A stretch of 64,000 bases of DNA from CAVQJU01 sp963729215. Lineage in GTDB: Bacteria; Acidobacteriota; Vicinamibacteria; Vicinamibacterales; CAVVIG01. The translations under genes were made by a program, and so were the position numbers. The notes below the pieces were generated by a model. The model was given only the letters and a program-made list of their open reading frames with translations, ran no database searches and was not told where the DNA came from. The stretch's first letter is position 1, and the number at the start of each line of letters is the position of its first letter. The DNA lies in assembly GCA_963729215.1 (NCBI GenBank), contig CAVSND010000021.1:37661-101660 (forward strand), written 5' to 3'. Shown in pieces: positions 1-9,364 of the stretch.

Positions 1-682
1 TCGCGTTCGCCGTGCGGAAGCGCACGATCGTGTCGCCCGCCGTGTGCGACGGCATCATCGGAATCAGATCCACGGTTTCGCCGTTCATGGTGAAGGTGAC
101 GGCGGGCTGGCCGGCCGTCGCGGGATTGAACGCGTAGGTCGACACAGGAACGCCTGCCATGTCGGGCGCCGGCGCCGGCTGGCCGTTGGCGCGGAGCGGC
201 GGACGCAGCATCTCCGCGCGCAAATCGGCTTGCGCGAAGATCAGCGCGCCTTGCCTGGCAAAGAACGCGTTCGCCCCTGTGTGGTCGCTGTGAATGTGCG
301 TATTGACCAGGACCTTGATCGGCGCGGCGGTGAACGAGCGGATCGCCGCCAGGGTCTTCTCGGCGACTTGCCTGTTCTGGCTGTCCACCATCAACACGCC
401 GTCGGGTCCGAAGAGCACCATGACCCGCCCGCCCGACGCCTCGGGGTGCGCGGGATCGAGGCCTTCGGAACCATGCAGCACGAAAAGATTCGGCGACATC
501 CGGGCCGTCACCATGATTTGAATCTTGTCCCACGGCGTCTGGTAATCGGGCGCAAACGTATATGGACCTTTGCCCGGCGGGATGACCGTGACAGGATACT
601 TTTCGCCCTGTCCCACGACAACGGCAGGAATCGCCGCTGCCAGCGCCGCACACAGCATCAAACAGGAGCGCTTCGTCATCAT
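1..682 (-). CDS. MBL-fold metallo-hydrolase, exported (3' end outside window)
   Basis: The reading has an N-terminal signal peptide (MMTKRSCLMLCAALAAA followed by a hydrophobic run to about residue 23) and the metallo-beta-lactamase zinc motif THIHSDHTGAN near residue 125, so it is a periplasmic or secreted metal-dependent hydrolase. A second conserved stretch, MPSHTAGDT, is seen just before the window edge, where the C-terminal part is lost. The ATG at 682-680 overlaps the stop codon of the upstream sirtuin gene as ATGA, which fixes the start and suggests translational coupling. The substrate cannot be told; exported relatives include lactonase- and beta-lactamase-like enzymes. Confidence 0.85.
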   Translation of the reverse strand, partial: MMTKRSCLMLCAALAAAIPAVVVGQGEKYPVTVIPPGKGPYTFAPDYQTPWDKIQIMVTARMSPNLFVLHGSEGLDPAHPEASGGRVMVLFGPDGVLMVDSQNRQVAEKTLAAIRSFTAAPIKVLVNTHIHSDHTGANAFFARQGALIFAQADLRAEMLRPPLRANGQPAPAPDMAGVPVSTYAFNPATAGQPAVTFTMNGETVDLIPMMPSHTAGDTIVRFRTANA

Positions 683-1437
683 TCCACTCCGGCACAAATT
701 GAAGGGAGCACCTTGCCGATCGGCTCCCGCAGCACTACGTCGGCGAGATCGTCGAACGGCGTCGGCTCCGCGTTGAGAATGACCATCTGCGCGCCACGCT
801 GCTTCGCCGCGGGCACCATGCCCGCCACGGGATACACCTGCAAGCTCGATCCAATTGCCAGGAGGAGGTCGGCGCCTCTGGCGGCGCGCATCGCGCGATC
901 GATCACGGCGGGAACGAGCGGCTGGCCGAACGAGATCGTCGCGCTCTTCAGGATGCCTCCGCAACTGCCGCATGCCGGGTCGTCTTCGCCGTTTCGCACG
1001 CGGTCGAGCACGGCGGGCATGGGTCCGCGCCATCCACACGACATACAGGTCACGTCACGCATCGTGCCGTGCACCTCGACGACCATTTCCGGGGAGCTGC
1101 CGGCGCGCTGATGCAGGCCGTCGATGTTCTGCGTGACGAGCGCCCGCAGCTTTCCGGCACGTTCGAGCGCGACGAGCGCGCGGTGCCCCGCATTGGGTTC
1201 GGCGCGCCACGCAGGATGGTCCAGGCGGGCCTGCCACGACAATCTCCTGACCTCCGGGTCCGACATGTACGCGTGGATGTTCGAGAGCCGCTCCGCCTTC
1301 GGATTCCTGGTCCAGACGCCGTTCGGACCGCGAAAATCGGGAATGCCGGATTCCGTCGAGATCCCGGCGCCCGTCAGCGCGACAATTCGAGCGGCCGTGG
1401 CAATAAGCCGGGAGGCCGCCGCGAGTCGGTCGCTCAC
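679..1437 (-). CDS. Sir2-family NAD-dependent protein deacylase
   Basis: Sirtuin: removes acyl groups from lysine using NAD+, in the cytoplasm. Visible family motifs are GAGISTESGIPDFRG near the N-terminus (NAD binding), TQNIDGLHQRAG with the catalytic loop, HG in VEVHGTMRD (catalytic His), and two Cys pairs, CMSC and CGSC, forming the structural zinc site. The length, about 250 residues, is normal. I prefer the GTG at 1437 (VSDRLAAAS) over an earlier in-frame start at 1464, because family members begin near here. It overlaps the downstream MBL-hydrolase gene by four bases. Confidence 0.9.
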   Translation of the reverse strand: MSDRLAAASRLIATAARIVALTGAGISTESGIPDFRGPNGVWTRNPKAERLSNIHAYMSDPEVRRLSWQARLDHPAWRAEPNAGHRALVALERAGKLRALVTQNIDGLHQRAGSSPEMVVEVHGTMRDVTCMSCGWRGPMPAVLDRVRNGEDDPACGSCGGILKSATISFGQPLVPAVIDRAMRAARGADLLLAIGSSLQVYPVAGMVPAAKQRGAQMVILNAEPTPFDDLADVVLREPIGKVLPSICAGVE

Positions 1438-1569
1438 GGCGCCAGTGTATCGCGGCGCGAACACCTCGTCATTCCTCGTATTTTATTGGCGGTGGCTCTA
1501 TCAATCTGAGGCGGGCGCACGTTATTATCGCGCCCGGCCGGACGTCATAACAGGTCGGGAGAACAGATC

Positions 1570-2040
1570 ATGAGCAGAATCCGCAACATTCTCGCAACGC
1601 TCGGAGCGGCCGCGATGTTCACCGTCGCCGCTCACGCCGAGGTGACGCTGAACTCCGTGCGGGTGGCGGCGGCGGACCAGACGGCTTTGGCCCGGTTCTA
1701 CCAGTCCGCGTTCGGCATGCACGAGGTCAACCGGCTCGACACACCGTCCGGACCGGAATTCTTCCTGAACTTCGGCGCCACCGCGGACGCGGCGAAAGCC
1801 AACAAGAACCAGCCGCTCGTCATCATGCACCGCGATTCCAACGCCATCGCCGATCCGATCGCACACGTGATCTTCAACGTCACGGACATGACCGCGACGG
1901 TCGCCGCCGTCAAGGCGGCGGGCGGCTCGATGGCCGGCGATCCCCGTCCGTATGGCAACACCGGCATCGTCATCGGCATCGCGATCGATCCGGCCGGCAA
2001 CCGTGTCGAGCTGATCCAGCGGGCGGCGGCTACACGCTGA
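1570..2040 (+). CDS. Exported VOC-family (glyoxalase-like) protein
   Basis: A 156-residue protein with a cleavable signal peptide ending at AHA, followed by one vicinal-oxygen-chelate fold. The fold is recognisable from VRVAAADQTALARFYQSAFG at its start and the closing strand GIAIDPAGNRVELIQ, typical of glyoxalase/dioxygenase-like proteins. Export is unusual for this superfamily. A Shine-Dalgarno-like GGGAG lies 9 bases before the ATG. The metal ligands and substrate are not obvious, so no reaction is assigned. Confidence 0.8.
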   Translation: MSRIRNILATLGAAAMFTVAAHAEVTLNSVRVAAADQTALARFYQSAFGMHEVNRLDTPSGPEFFLNFGATADAAKANKNQPLVIMHRDSNAIADPIAHVIFNVTDMTATVAAVKAAGGSMAGDPRPYGNTGIVIGIAIDPAGNRVELIQRAAATR

Positions 2041-2092
2041 GGGGGCCGTGGCTCGTTTCTCGTGACCCGTTCCTCGTTTTCCGTTTTACGTT

Positions 2093-2767
2093 TTACGTTT
2101 TCAGTTCCGCCTTCCGTTCTCTGAAAGCGTAGGCGCGGCCGAACCGCAGGACGAATATCACAGCCAGAATCACGCCGTAGCGCGGGTCGCGCGTCGTCAG
2201 CGGCCAGTACGTGTGCACGACGCTGGCGATCGCGGCCGGATACACCAGCCGATGCACGAGCTGCCAGCGGCGGCCACCGACTCGACGCATCATGCCGACA
2301 GTGGACGTCGCCGCCAGCGGCACCATCAGGGCAAATCCGACAAACCCGATCGCGAAAAACGGCCGCTGGACGACCTCGACTGCCGCCGCCCACAACGCGA
2401 GGGCGGCGGTCGTCATCGGACCTGTTGGGTCCGGTGCGCCCAGTCCGGCCAGCCGATCGAACAGGTAGTAAGCGAGCACGTGGATCGCGGCGTAGAAAAA
2501 CGCGAACAGGCCGAACATCCGCCGGAACCTGATGACAGGATGCCAGCCGGTCAGCCACCGGAACGGCGTCACGGCCAGCGTCAGACACAGGAACCGGAGC
2601 GACCAGAACCCGGTGCTGCGGACGATGGCGTTGAACGGGTTGACGTTGAACTGGCCTGTCAGCGCCGACCACAGGAGGAGCCCGGCGGGAACCAGGCTGG
2701 CCGCGAACACCAGCGGCTTCAGGCCCAGACGAATCGTGCGATCGGACAGGCCGTACCGCAGGTGCAC
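2093..2767 (-). CDS. msrQ: MsrQ-like haem-binding membrane protein (ferric-reductase-like domain)
   Basis: About 224 residues with several membrane helices and the ferric-reductase-like layout of MsrQ. A His lies in the helix segment FYAAIHVLAYYLFD, and two more in LVHRLVYPAAIASVVHTYW, as expected for haem ligands. In the known system MsrQ passes electrons from the respiratory chain to the periplasmic molybdoenzyme MsrP, which repairs oxidised methionine. No msrP is adjacent; the only SUOX-family molybdoenzyme in the window is about 53 kb away and looks like a sulfite dehydrogenase. The start is a GTG, 7 bases after the upstream stop. Confidence 0.75.
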   Translation of the reverse strand: MHLRYGLSDRTIRLGLKPLVFAASLVPAGLLLWSALTGQFNVNPFNAIVRSTGFWSLRFLCLTLAVTPFRWLTGWHPVIRFRRMFGLFAFFYAAIHVLAYYLFDRLAGLGAPDPTGPMTTAALALWAAAVEVVQRPFFAIGFVGFALMVPLAATSTVGMMRRVGGRRWQLVHRLVYPAAIASVVHTYWPLTTRDPRYGVILAVIFVLRFGRAYAFRERKAELKT

Positions 2768-2774
2768 GAAGGGC

Positions 2775-3645
2775 TTACTTTCCCTTCAGCTCCTGCGCCC
2801 TGAGTTTTTCGAGCTGTTCCAGCTCCTTGTTGTTCGTGCAGTAGAACTCGAACACTTCCCCGTCGCCCAGCGTCCAGCGGTGCGGGACGGACTTCCACGG
2901 CTTCTCCAGCACCTTCGGATCGTCCACCGTGATCTGCACCATGAGGTAGTTCATCGACGGGCGGCTGTACCGTTCGGTGACGTGTAACGCGTCGCTATGA
3001 AACCAGCCCGTCGGCTCGATGTACGTCCGCTCGTCAAACCCGATGGAGTCGACGACAAGCGTGTCGCCCTCCCATCGGGCGGCGCTGTTGCCGTGAAAAA
3101 ACGGTTCGGGATCCTTCGGGAGCGGCCGCCCATCGAGGTGGATGACGCGCCAGTTGTTCAACACTTCGTAGAGCTGCGCCATCAGCCCGGGCTTGTGCAC
3201 GATTAGCGTCGTGTACGGGTTCTGCAGCCAGATGGCCGGCACACCGCGCGGCTGGCAGTTGACGGACGACTTCGACAGCTCGAGCTCCGTCGGCGTCATG
3301 GCCTTGATCTTTGCGAGCGCCCACGGTTGAAACACGGGCCGTTCTTCCGGCGTGACCTTGCGATCGAACGTCCCGAGAGCGGCGGGGTCGACGCCGAAGC
3401 GGCCGGACACACCCTGCCCCGCGCCATTCGGAAACCACTGACCGGAAAAATCCGGATGACCATCCGGCAGGCGGGGAGCCGGGCCGCCCGGCGGCATCAC
3501 GCCGATGGCGTACGTCTTCTTGTCCTTGTCTCCGCCGGCCTGGGAACCGGCGGTCAGGGACTGCACGGACGCATAGCGACACCATCAGCGACGTCACTGC
3601 CACGGCGCCCACGCATGCCGCACACGAGCGGAATTTTGCGTTCAT
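2775..3645 (-). CDS. Exported conserved protein of unknown function (one frame step)
   Basis: A roughly 289-residue exported protein of a type common in Acidobacteria, containing PDFSGQW near the N-terminus and WEGDTLVVDSIGF and SDALHVTERYSRP in the second half. The signal peptide (MNAKFRSCAACVGAVAVTS) is read from the ATG at 3645 and the body in the next frame. The step lies close to 3566 and looks like one extra base. If read without the signal peptide, a GTG at 3566 opens the body alone. It lies just upstream of the msrQ-like gene and downstream of a DUF6152-type gene, in the same direction. No function is assigned. Confidence 0.65.
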
Positions 3646-3686
3646 CGATAGTCTTTCAAACGAGGCTTTCAATTCAAACCAGACCT

Positions 3687-4082
3687 TCAATCCTGGAGCT
3701 GGCCGACCTGACGCAGCACGCCGTCCGAAAACTTCAGCGTTCCCGCTGCCGCCGCATTCGGATTGTGATTCCTGGCGAGGCAGCCTCTCACCCACACGTC
3801 CTTGCCGACGTTGTCGAGAAACACTTTCCGGTCGGTGCCGTTTCTCCTCAGCGTGACGGGCGAGTATGCCTGAAACGACCAGTTCTCGACTTTTCCGCCG
3901 GCGTCTTTGACGTCCACGTAGAAATACGGATGAGGGTTTTGCCAGTCGATTTTCGTGAGGGTACCGGTGAACTCCCTGCAGTTGTTGCTGTCCCACTCGG
4001 CCGCGAAGGAGTGATGCGCCGAGGATGGCGCGGCCGGCAGGAGCACGGCGCACGCGATCGCCACAACACTCGGGATCCTCAT
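3687..4082 (-). CDS. DUF6152-type exported protein
   Basis: A 131-residue protein with a signal peptide, starting MRIPSVVAIACAVLLPAA and cleaved near SSAHHSFAAEW. The His-His-Ser-Phe start of the mature protein and the segment WQNPHPYFYVDV are hallmarks I associate with the DUF6152 family, small secreted proteins frequent in Acidobacteria and Proteobacteria. The ATG at 4082 is preceded by GGGAGGAG at good spacing. Function is unknown. It probably shares a transcript with the next two genes. Confidence 0.75.
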   Translation of the reverse strand: MRIPSVVAIACAVLLPAAPSSAHHSFAAEWDSNNCREFTGTLTKIDWQNPHPYFYVDVKDAGGKVENWSFQAYSPVTLRRNGTDRKVFLDNVGKDVWVRGCLARNHNPNAAAAGTLKFSDGVLRQVGQLQD

Positions 4083-4110
4083 GGAACGCTCCTCCCTCGG
4101 GACGCGCCGA

Positions 4111-5110
4111 TTATACCGGACGTGACTCCACCGGCTCGATCTCGTGGATCCGGCTGATGTCGACCGACACGTGCGACCGCTTGTCCATCGCGAGGAACAT
4201 CGACTGGAATCGCGCGTTCCAGACGATTTCGTCCGCACGATAGGAGGAGCGCGCGTGAACGGTCTGCTCGAACGTTTCGTCGATGCCCGACAGCAGCACC
4301 AGGATTTCCGCCTGCGCCTGCTCGAGCGCCTCCCGGGTCTTCCCCGCCAGCGGACTCGTGTCGTCTATCGGATGCACGACCGTCCATGAGAGCGGAAAAA
4401 ACGCCACCTTGTTCCGCTCGAGCGGAAGCAGCGAGTACCGGCGCACGGATCCTCCGCGGCCGTCGGGCTCCATCGCGCTGAAGAGGACCTGCGCCTCGAG
4501 CCCGATGATCTCGTTGCGGCGCCGGTTGACGATGCGGAACATCAACGCCGTGCCGGCGGGATACGGCGCCACGACGGCGTGCCGGCTGAACAGGATGGAC
4601 GCCGTGGGCCGGGCAAATCGCGCGAACAGCAGGCCGGTCGCGAGGGCCTGGTACATCAGGCCCACGAGCGCTTCCACCGTCACGACCAGGTTGGCGGCCA
4701 CGCCGTTCGGGCCAAGCTGCCCGTACCCGATGGTCGCGAACGTCTGGATGCTGAAGAAGAACGCACGGCCGAAGGTGCCCCCGAACATGTTGGAGCCGGG
4801 GCCCGAGCAGTGCGTCGGGGCCGCACGCGAGATAGGCGGCAGCGAACACGAGGTTGACGGCCACGTACAGAAGCGTCACGAGGCCGAGGAAGCCCGTCCA
4901 CGAAATCGTCAGGAGCAGCTGGTATGGGGCAACGGTTTCGAGCAGCCCGAGTCCTGTCCGCGCGACGTTGAAGGAACCGTCGCGATTGAGCAGGCGCTCC
5001 CGGCTGGCGCGGCCGACGACCGCCCCGAAGCCAAGATCGCGATCGCGGGCCTGTTCTTCGGGCGTGCGCCTCGGCGCGAGTGGACTGGGTTCGAAGTCAG
5101 CAGGCGGCAT
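4111..5110 (-). CDS. Inward-rectifier potassium channel, KirBac type (one frame step)
   Basis: Read across one frame step in the GGGGCCC run at 4798-4804, this is a complete KirBac channel of about 330 residues. It has a cytoplasmic N-terminus (LLNRDGSFNVARTGL), a first membrane helix, the pore helix with the K+ selectivity filter TIGYGQ, a second helix and the cytoplasmic immunoglobulin-like domain (FRIVNRRRNEIIG, DETFEQTVHARSSY). Such channels conduct K+ across the inner membrane and are gated by their cytoplasmic domain. The step behaves as one extra base and joins ACGPDALLG to GSNMFGGTFG, exactly as the family alignment would need. It is divergent from pgl, 56 bases away. Confidence 0.85.
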
Positions 5111-5166
5111 CTTGTTATCGAGGACGATTCTAGCGTGGAGGCACGGCCGGCGTGTTAGACATAGGC

Positions 5167-5926
5167 ATGGCCCTGCCGGCGCCCCACCTGCGTGTCTTCT
5201 CCGATCTCGACGAACTGAGCCTTCATGCAGCTGAGTCGGCCGTCGTCGTCATCCGCGACGCCGTTCAGGCGAGTGGAAAATGTTCGCTGGCGCTTTCAGG
5301 CGGCAGCACACCGGCCCGTCTCTACTCTTTGCTGGCGTCGAGATTTCGCGAGGATATTCCATGGGCGCGGCGTCCACATCTTCTGGGGCGACGAACGTTA
5401 CGTTCCACCGGACGATTCGCGCAGCAACTACGGGATGGCGAGGAAGACGCTGCTCGACCACGTGCCGTGCCCGGCAGCCAACATCCACCCGATGCCGACG
5501 CATTTCGCCACGCCGGAGGCGGCCGCTCGCGACTATGAGGCCACGTTGAGGAGCCACTTCTCCACCACCTGGCCTCGTTTCGACCTGATGTTCCTCGGAC
5601 TCGGGCCGGATGGCCACACGGCCTCGCTGTTCCCTGGATCGCAGGCGGTCGACGAGCGGACGCGCTGGGTGCTGCCCGTCCTTGATCCGCCGGCACCGCC
5701 GATGCGCCTGACGCTCACGCTGCCTGTGCTGTCGCAGTCGGCGCATACGTACTTCCTTGTCTCGGGATCCGACAAGGCGCAGGCGCTGCGAGCGGCGACC
5801 GCGGGGAGTGCAGACCCGCACGTCTATCCTGCAGCCGGCGTGCGCCCCGCCAACGGCGTCCTGCTTTGGTGGGTGGACAAGGCGGCGGCCGACGAGAACG
5901 AGAAGGACCGTGCAGATCTGAGATAG
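5167..5926 (+). CDS. pgl: 6-phosphogluconolactonase (one frame step)
   Basis: Hydrolyses 6-phosphogluconolactone in the oxidative pentose phosphate pathway. The N-terminal half contains SLALSGGSTPARLYSLL and the second half VHIFWGDERYVPPDDSRSN and LGLGPDGHTASLFPGS, all signature segments of the NagB/pgl family. The two halves are in different frames; the step is near 5360, in a CCATGGGCGCGGCG stretch, and looks like one extra base. The total length, about 250 residues, is normal. I prefer the ATG at 5167 over a GTG at 5152. No zwf or gnd gene is nearby. Confidence 0.85.
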
Positions 5927-6161
5927 AGGCGCCTGTTCGCGTATGCCAATAAAAGACACACTGTTCGATTATTGTCGTACCGCTCTATCTCAATGCGCAC
6001 CAACGCGTTAGCAGCAGGAACGATTGCCCGGTGCGCAAATTCCGCACAAGACTTGTCTGCGCGCGAGCTCGCCGACTTCCGTTAAGACCATCAGCGATAA
6101 CGCCTTAGCAAACCAGGAGTGTACGGCGTGCTACTTGCGTAGAACCGTGTGGCGGTAACCC
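5927..6161. other. Intergenic region with a short inverted repeat
   Basis: 235 bases without a convincing gene and less GC-rich than its surroundings. It contains the inverted repeat CAATAA (5947-5952) / TTATTG (5969-5974), and closer to the next gene an ACCG/CGGT stem covering the bases just before the TTG start at 6162. It probably holds the promoter of the PilZ gene. I compared it with c-di-GMP riboswitch consensus elements and did not find a fit. Confidence 0.35.
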
Positions 6162-7301
6162 TTGTCCTACGCGTTAGCGATCGAGCCTCACCGGGAACAA
6201 GCTGACATTCTGCGCACGCATGTCAGCACGAAGACGCGCGCGAAGCTGACGGTCGTCGGGTCGGTGCGAGCGGCGATGACTCACATCGACCGGGAGATTC
6301 CCAACCTGGTGCTCGTGGGCCCGCTGATGCCCCCGCACGAGGAAACCCAGCTCGTCGCCCGGCTCCGGGACGTTCCACCACCCTCCCCGTTGATCCTGAT
6401 GCTCCCGTCACTGCTCGCGCCACAGAACGAGCGACCGAAGCGCCGGTTGTTCGATTCGTTGCTGAACCGGGGCGTGCAGCCAACGGGGTGTGACGCGTCG
6501 GCGTTCGCCGAGCAGCTTTCCGAGTACATGCGCGAGATGGAGCCGGGCAACGCCTTCTCCATCATGAGGCCGGCGCCGCAAGGCCCCGGTTCCGAGAGAC
6601 GCACGGCGGCAAGATTCGAGCGTCTCGCCGGCGCAAAGGTCCTGATCAACGGTGCGGTCGTGGATCTGGTGGATCTATCGGTGACGGGCGCGCAGGTCCT
6701 GTCGGCGATGAGGGTTCTGCGGCCAAGCGAATCGGTGCAGGTCAAGCTCTGGAAAGAGGCAGATGGCATCTCCTGCGATGGCGCCATCGTGTGGAGCAGC
6801 TTCGAGACGAGCGGGGCGATGCACACACCCTGCTATCGCGCCGGGATCACGTTCGGGGATGCGGGGCAGCGCGCACTCGAGCAGCTGTATTTCGCGCCGA
6901 GCAAAGCGCTCGTGCCGGTTCGATCCCAGGAGGCACCGTCGATCCGGCGGACTGAATTCGATGTCCGCACCCGCGCCGAGCGTATCGAATGCGGTGACGT
7001 GTCCTGGCTCCGCACGGTCCGGCTTCCGTGGGGCCTCGAACTGCGCGTCATCAACATCTCGAACTCGGGAATGCTGCTGGAGAGCGGCACGAAGATCCAG
7101 CCGGGCAAGGTGAGCGACCTGAGGCTGTGCAGCCCGGAAGGCGATATCGTCATTCCGGCGTCCTTCGTCCGCAGCGAGGTCGCCGACGTCACTCCCCGCG
7201 GCGTCACGTATCACACCGCGGTGACGTTCGACAAGCCGCTGACGTCCTACGAGCCGCGCCCGATGTCGCGCGAGCAGTTCTTCTCGGGCGCCTCCGCGTA
7301 A
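6162..7301 (+). CDS. Tandem PilZ-domain protein with degenerate receiver-like N-terminus
   Basis: About 379 residues. Residues 1-125 resemble a response-regulator receiver fold (YALAIEPHREQADILRTH, then PNLVLVGPLMPP) but lack the acidic phosphorylation pocket. Two PilZ domains follow. The first has both c-di-GMP elements, RTAAR and DLSVTG. The second keeps only NISNSG and lacks a clean RxxxR, so it may not bind the nucleotide. The start is TTG at 6162: an in-frame TAA sits at 6156-6158 and no upstream start is possible. A c-di-GMP effector role is inferred from the first PilZ domain. Confidence 0.75.
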   Translation: MSYALAIEPHREQADILRTHVSTKTRAKLTVVGSVRAAMTHIDREIPNLVLVGPLMPPHEETQLVARLRDVPPPSPLILMLPSLLAPQNERPKRRLFDSLLNRGVQPTGCDASAFAEQLSEYMREMEPGNAFSIMRPAPQGPGSERRTAARFERLAGAKVLINGAVVDLVDLSVTGAQVLSAMRVLRPSESVQVKLWKEADGISCDGAIVWSSFETSGAMHTPCYRAGITFGDAGQRALEQLYFAPSKALVPVRSQEAPSIRRTEFDVRTRAERIECGDVSWLRTVRLPWGLELRVINISNSGMLLESGTKIQPGKVSDLRLCSPEGDIVIPASFVRSEVADVTPRGVTYHTAVTFDKPLTSYEPRPMSREQFFSGASA

Positions 7302-7325
7302 ACGTCGCGAGTTGTTCGCACGCCT

Positions 7326-8540
7326 TCAGCGCTTGTCGACGACGATCGCGCCGCCTTTCAGCACGACCTTCGTCTTCAGCATGTTCCAGTAGCCGTCCAT
7401 CGGGTTGCCGTCGAGCAGCACCACGTCAGCCAGCTTGCCCGGCTCGAGCGTGCCGAGCTGGTCGCTCATCTGGATGTAGGACGCTGTGTTGGGTCCCATC
7501 AGCTTGACGATGTCCTGCATCGAGAACATGACGTTGAGAACCTTCAGCTCCTGGTTCAGCCCGGCCAGCGGGTCATACGTGGTGTCCGTGCAATAGGCGA
7601 CGATCGCGCCCTGGTCCCATGCGGTCCTCGCGTTCACCATCGCATGGCCGGCCTCTTCACCGAGACGCACGCCGTCGACGATTCCTTCCGGCCACGGCTT
7701 GCCGTCGCGGAACCGCGGCTTGTTGTCGTCTGCGAAGACGCCGAACACGGGCGGGCCGAATCCGGTGGTCGTGAGGATCTTCGAGCCCGAGTCCGCCAGC
7801 TTCTTCGCTTCCTCTTTACTGATGAAGTTCTTGTTCGGGAGGTGCACGAACAGGCGCACGCCGGCGTCGATCCCGGCCACGAGCGCCGACGAGCTGACGG
7901 AGTGCACCTGGATCAGGACGCCGGCCTTCTTCCCCTCGTCCACGACGGCCCTCAGGACCTCCAGCTCCTGCTCGCTCGGCCCCGGCACGGGCGTGAGCGC
8001 GATCTCTCCCGTGAACCTGACGCCGGCAGCGGCCATGGCGCGAATCTCCGCACGCGCCATGTCGGGCGTGTTGTTCCGCAGCTGTACGCGGCCGGATGGA
8101 ATGATGCGCGGTCCGTTGATGACGCCCTTGTCGATGTGTTCCTTGAGCGTGATGTTGCCGTCCGCGGGGCCGCCTCCCGACAGGATCGTCGTGTAACCGG
8201 CTTCGAGCAGCGCCTGCATCTGCGCCTTCTCGTTGGGACCGGTGTTGATGTGACGGTGGGCGTCGATGAACCCCGGCATGGCGGTCATGCCCTTCGCATC
8301 GATCGTCTTCAGCCCCTGCGTCGAAACAGCACCCGCAGGGCCCGGCGACACGGAGACGATCTTCCCGCCCCGCACGATGACCGTGCCCGAGGCGATCACC
8401 GTGCCGTTGCCGACGACGACGCGGGCGTTGGTAATCGCGACGTCCTGGGCGGACACATTCGCGGCAACGAGCACGGCGGCGCTGGCGCAGGCGAGAGACG
8501 CCAGAGCCCGGCGAGTGAGCTGTCTGTGCACGATCGTCAT
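7326..8540 (-). CDS. Exported amidohydrolase-family protein (paralogue 1)
   Basis: A 404-residue metal-dependent hydrolase of the amidohydrolase superfamily with a signal peptide ending near VSAQ. It shows the HxH metal motif in FIDAHRHINTG, further His in LIQVHS and LFVHLP, and the late Asp in CTDTTYDP, followed by the usual closing KLADVVLLDGNP. The substrate is unknown; such exported enzymes act on cyclic amides, ureas or dipeptides. The ATG at 8540 follows GGGAG and lies two bases after the stop of the cytochrome gene, so the two are probably an operon. A close paralogue sits at 30743-31939. Confidence 0.85.
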   Translation of the reverse strand: MTIVHRQLTRRALASLACASAAVLVAANVSAQDVAITNARVVVGNGTVIASGTVIVRGGKIVSVSPGPAGAVSTQGLKTIDAKGMTAMPGFIDAHRHINTGPNEKAQMQALLEAGYTTILSGGGPADGNITLKEHIDKGVINGPRIIPSGRVQLRNNTPDMARAEIRAMAAAGVRFTGEIALTPVPGPSEQELEVLRAVVDEGKKAGVLIQVHSVSSSALVAGIDAGVRLFVHLPNKNFISKEEAKKLADSGSKILTTTGFGPPVFGVFADDNKPRFRDGKPWPEGIVDGVRLGEEAGHAMVNARTAWDQGAIVAYCTDTTYDPLAGLNQELKVLNVMFSMQDIVKLMGPNTASYIQMSDQLGTLEPGKLADVVLLDGNPMDGYWNMLKTKVVLKGGAIVVDKR

Positions 8541-8542
8541 CC

Positions 8543-9333
8543 TCAACTCCCGAAACAGGTCGAGAGCGCCTGGCGCGCCGCCGACGTCAGCTTGCTGAAC
8601 GGAAACACGACGCGCTGGTCGGGGAACACATTGCTGATCGTCAGCGTCTGCGACGGCAGCGGCATGGCCCGAAGAACGACGGAGCCTGGTCCGGAGGTGC
8701 CGGCCGTCCCGTTGCCCATTTTCTCGGTCCCTTCGACCTTGTATGTCATCGGCGTCTTGCCGTCCGCGACGGCGGAGATCACACGCCCGTTTTGGGGAAC
8801 GTTCGGCGACCATGCCAGCTGCATTTCACCTTCGCGCGCATCCGCCCGGCAGGTGAGCGTGAGCCGGTACAGGTCGGGCTCGCCCTGGTTCGCCGTGGAC
8901 GGCACGCCTTGCACGACGCTGACCATCAATATCGGCGCCTGTCGTTCTGACGTTCTCTCGCCGGCTGACCGTCCACTCATGGGCGCCCGCAGCCGCCGAC
9001 GACAGCGCGGCGATCAGCGCCTCCTGCGTCGCCTTGTCCGGCGGCGGGATGCCCGCGGCTCCGAACGCTCCGGACTTCATCTTGCTGACGACCATGGCGG
9101 CATCGCCGGGATCCGGACGCGCGGCGTCGAAGTGTTCGAGCGACAGGCCGCCATTCATGCTCGCGTCGGTGTGACAGACGGTGCAGAACCTCCGCACGAG
9201 ATCGTTCTGTTGTGCCACGGGTAAGACCACGGCAGCCGTTGGGGGATCCATCGCCGGGCTCGCGATGACACCGCCGGTCAGGAAACCCACGGCCACAGAT
9301 GACGCCGGCGTACAGCCTCATTCGATCGTTCAT
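8543..9333 (-). CDS. Exported c-type cytochrome-like protein (two frame steps)
   Basis: Reconstructed from three frames. An N-terminal signal peptide begins MNDRMRLYAGVI at the ATG 9333 and continues as VGFLTGGVIASPA after a step near 9297. One covalent haem site CTVCH follows (NDLVRRFCTVCHTDASMNGG), then, after a step near 8940, a C-terminal part with RQAPILMVSVVQGVP. The steps look like single-base changes. The first 90 residues resemble the cytochrome modules placed at the N-terminus of planctomycete-type exported proteins; the rest is not recognised. It lies directly upstream of the amidohydrolase, in the same direction. Confidence 0.6.
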
Positions 9334-9364
9334 GCCGCTAGACCATACCACTGTCCCGCAAGTG

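Noticed and set aside
44..1111. Long open frame on the plus strand opposite the MBL hydrolase and sirtuin genes
   Set aside because: Arg/Gly/His-rich sequence with no family motif; it is the antisense shadow of two well-supported minus-strand genes in GC-rich DNA. The same applies to long frames opposite the peptidase gene (8977-10986) and the PQQ dehydrogenase gene (43715-45073).
5927..6161. Possible c-di-GMP riboswitch before the PilZ gene
   Set aside because: AGCAAACCA looked suggestive, but the second conserved core, the P2 receptor and the expected stems are absent.
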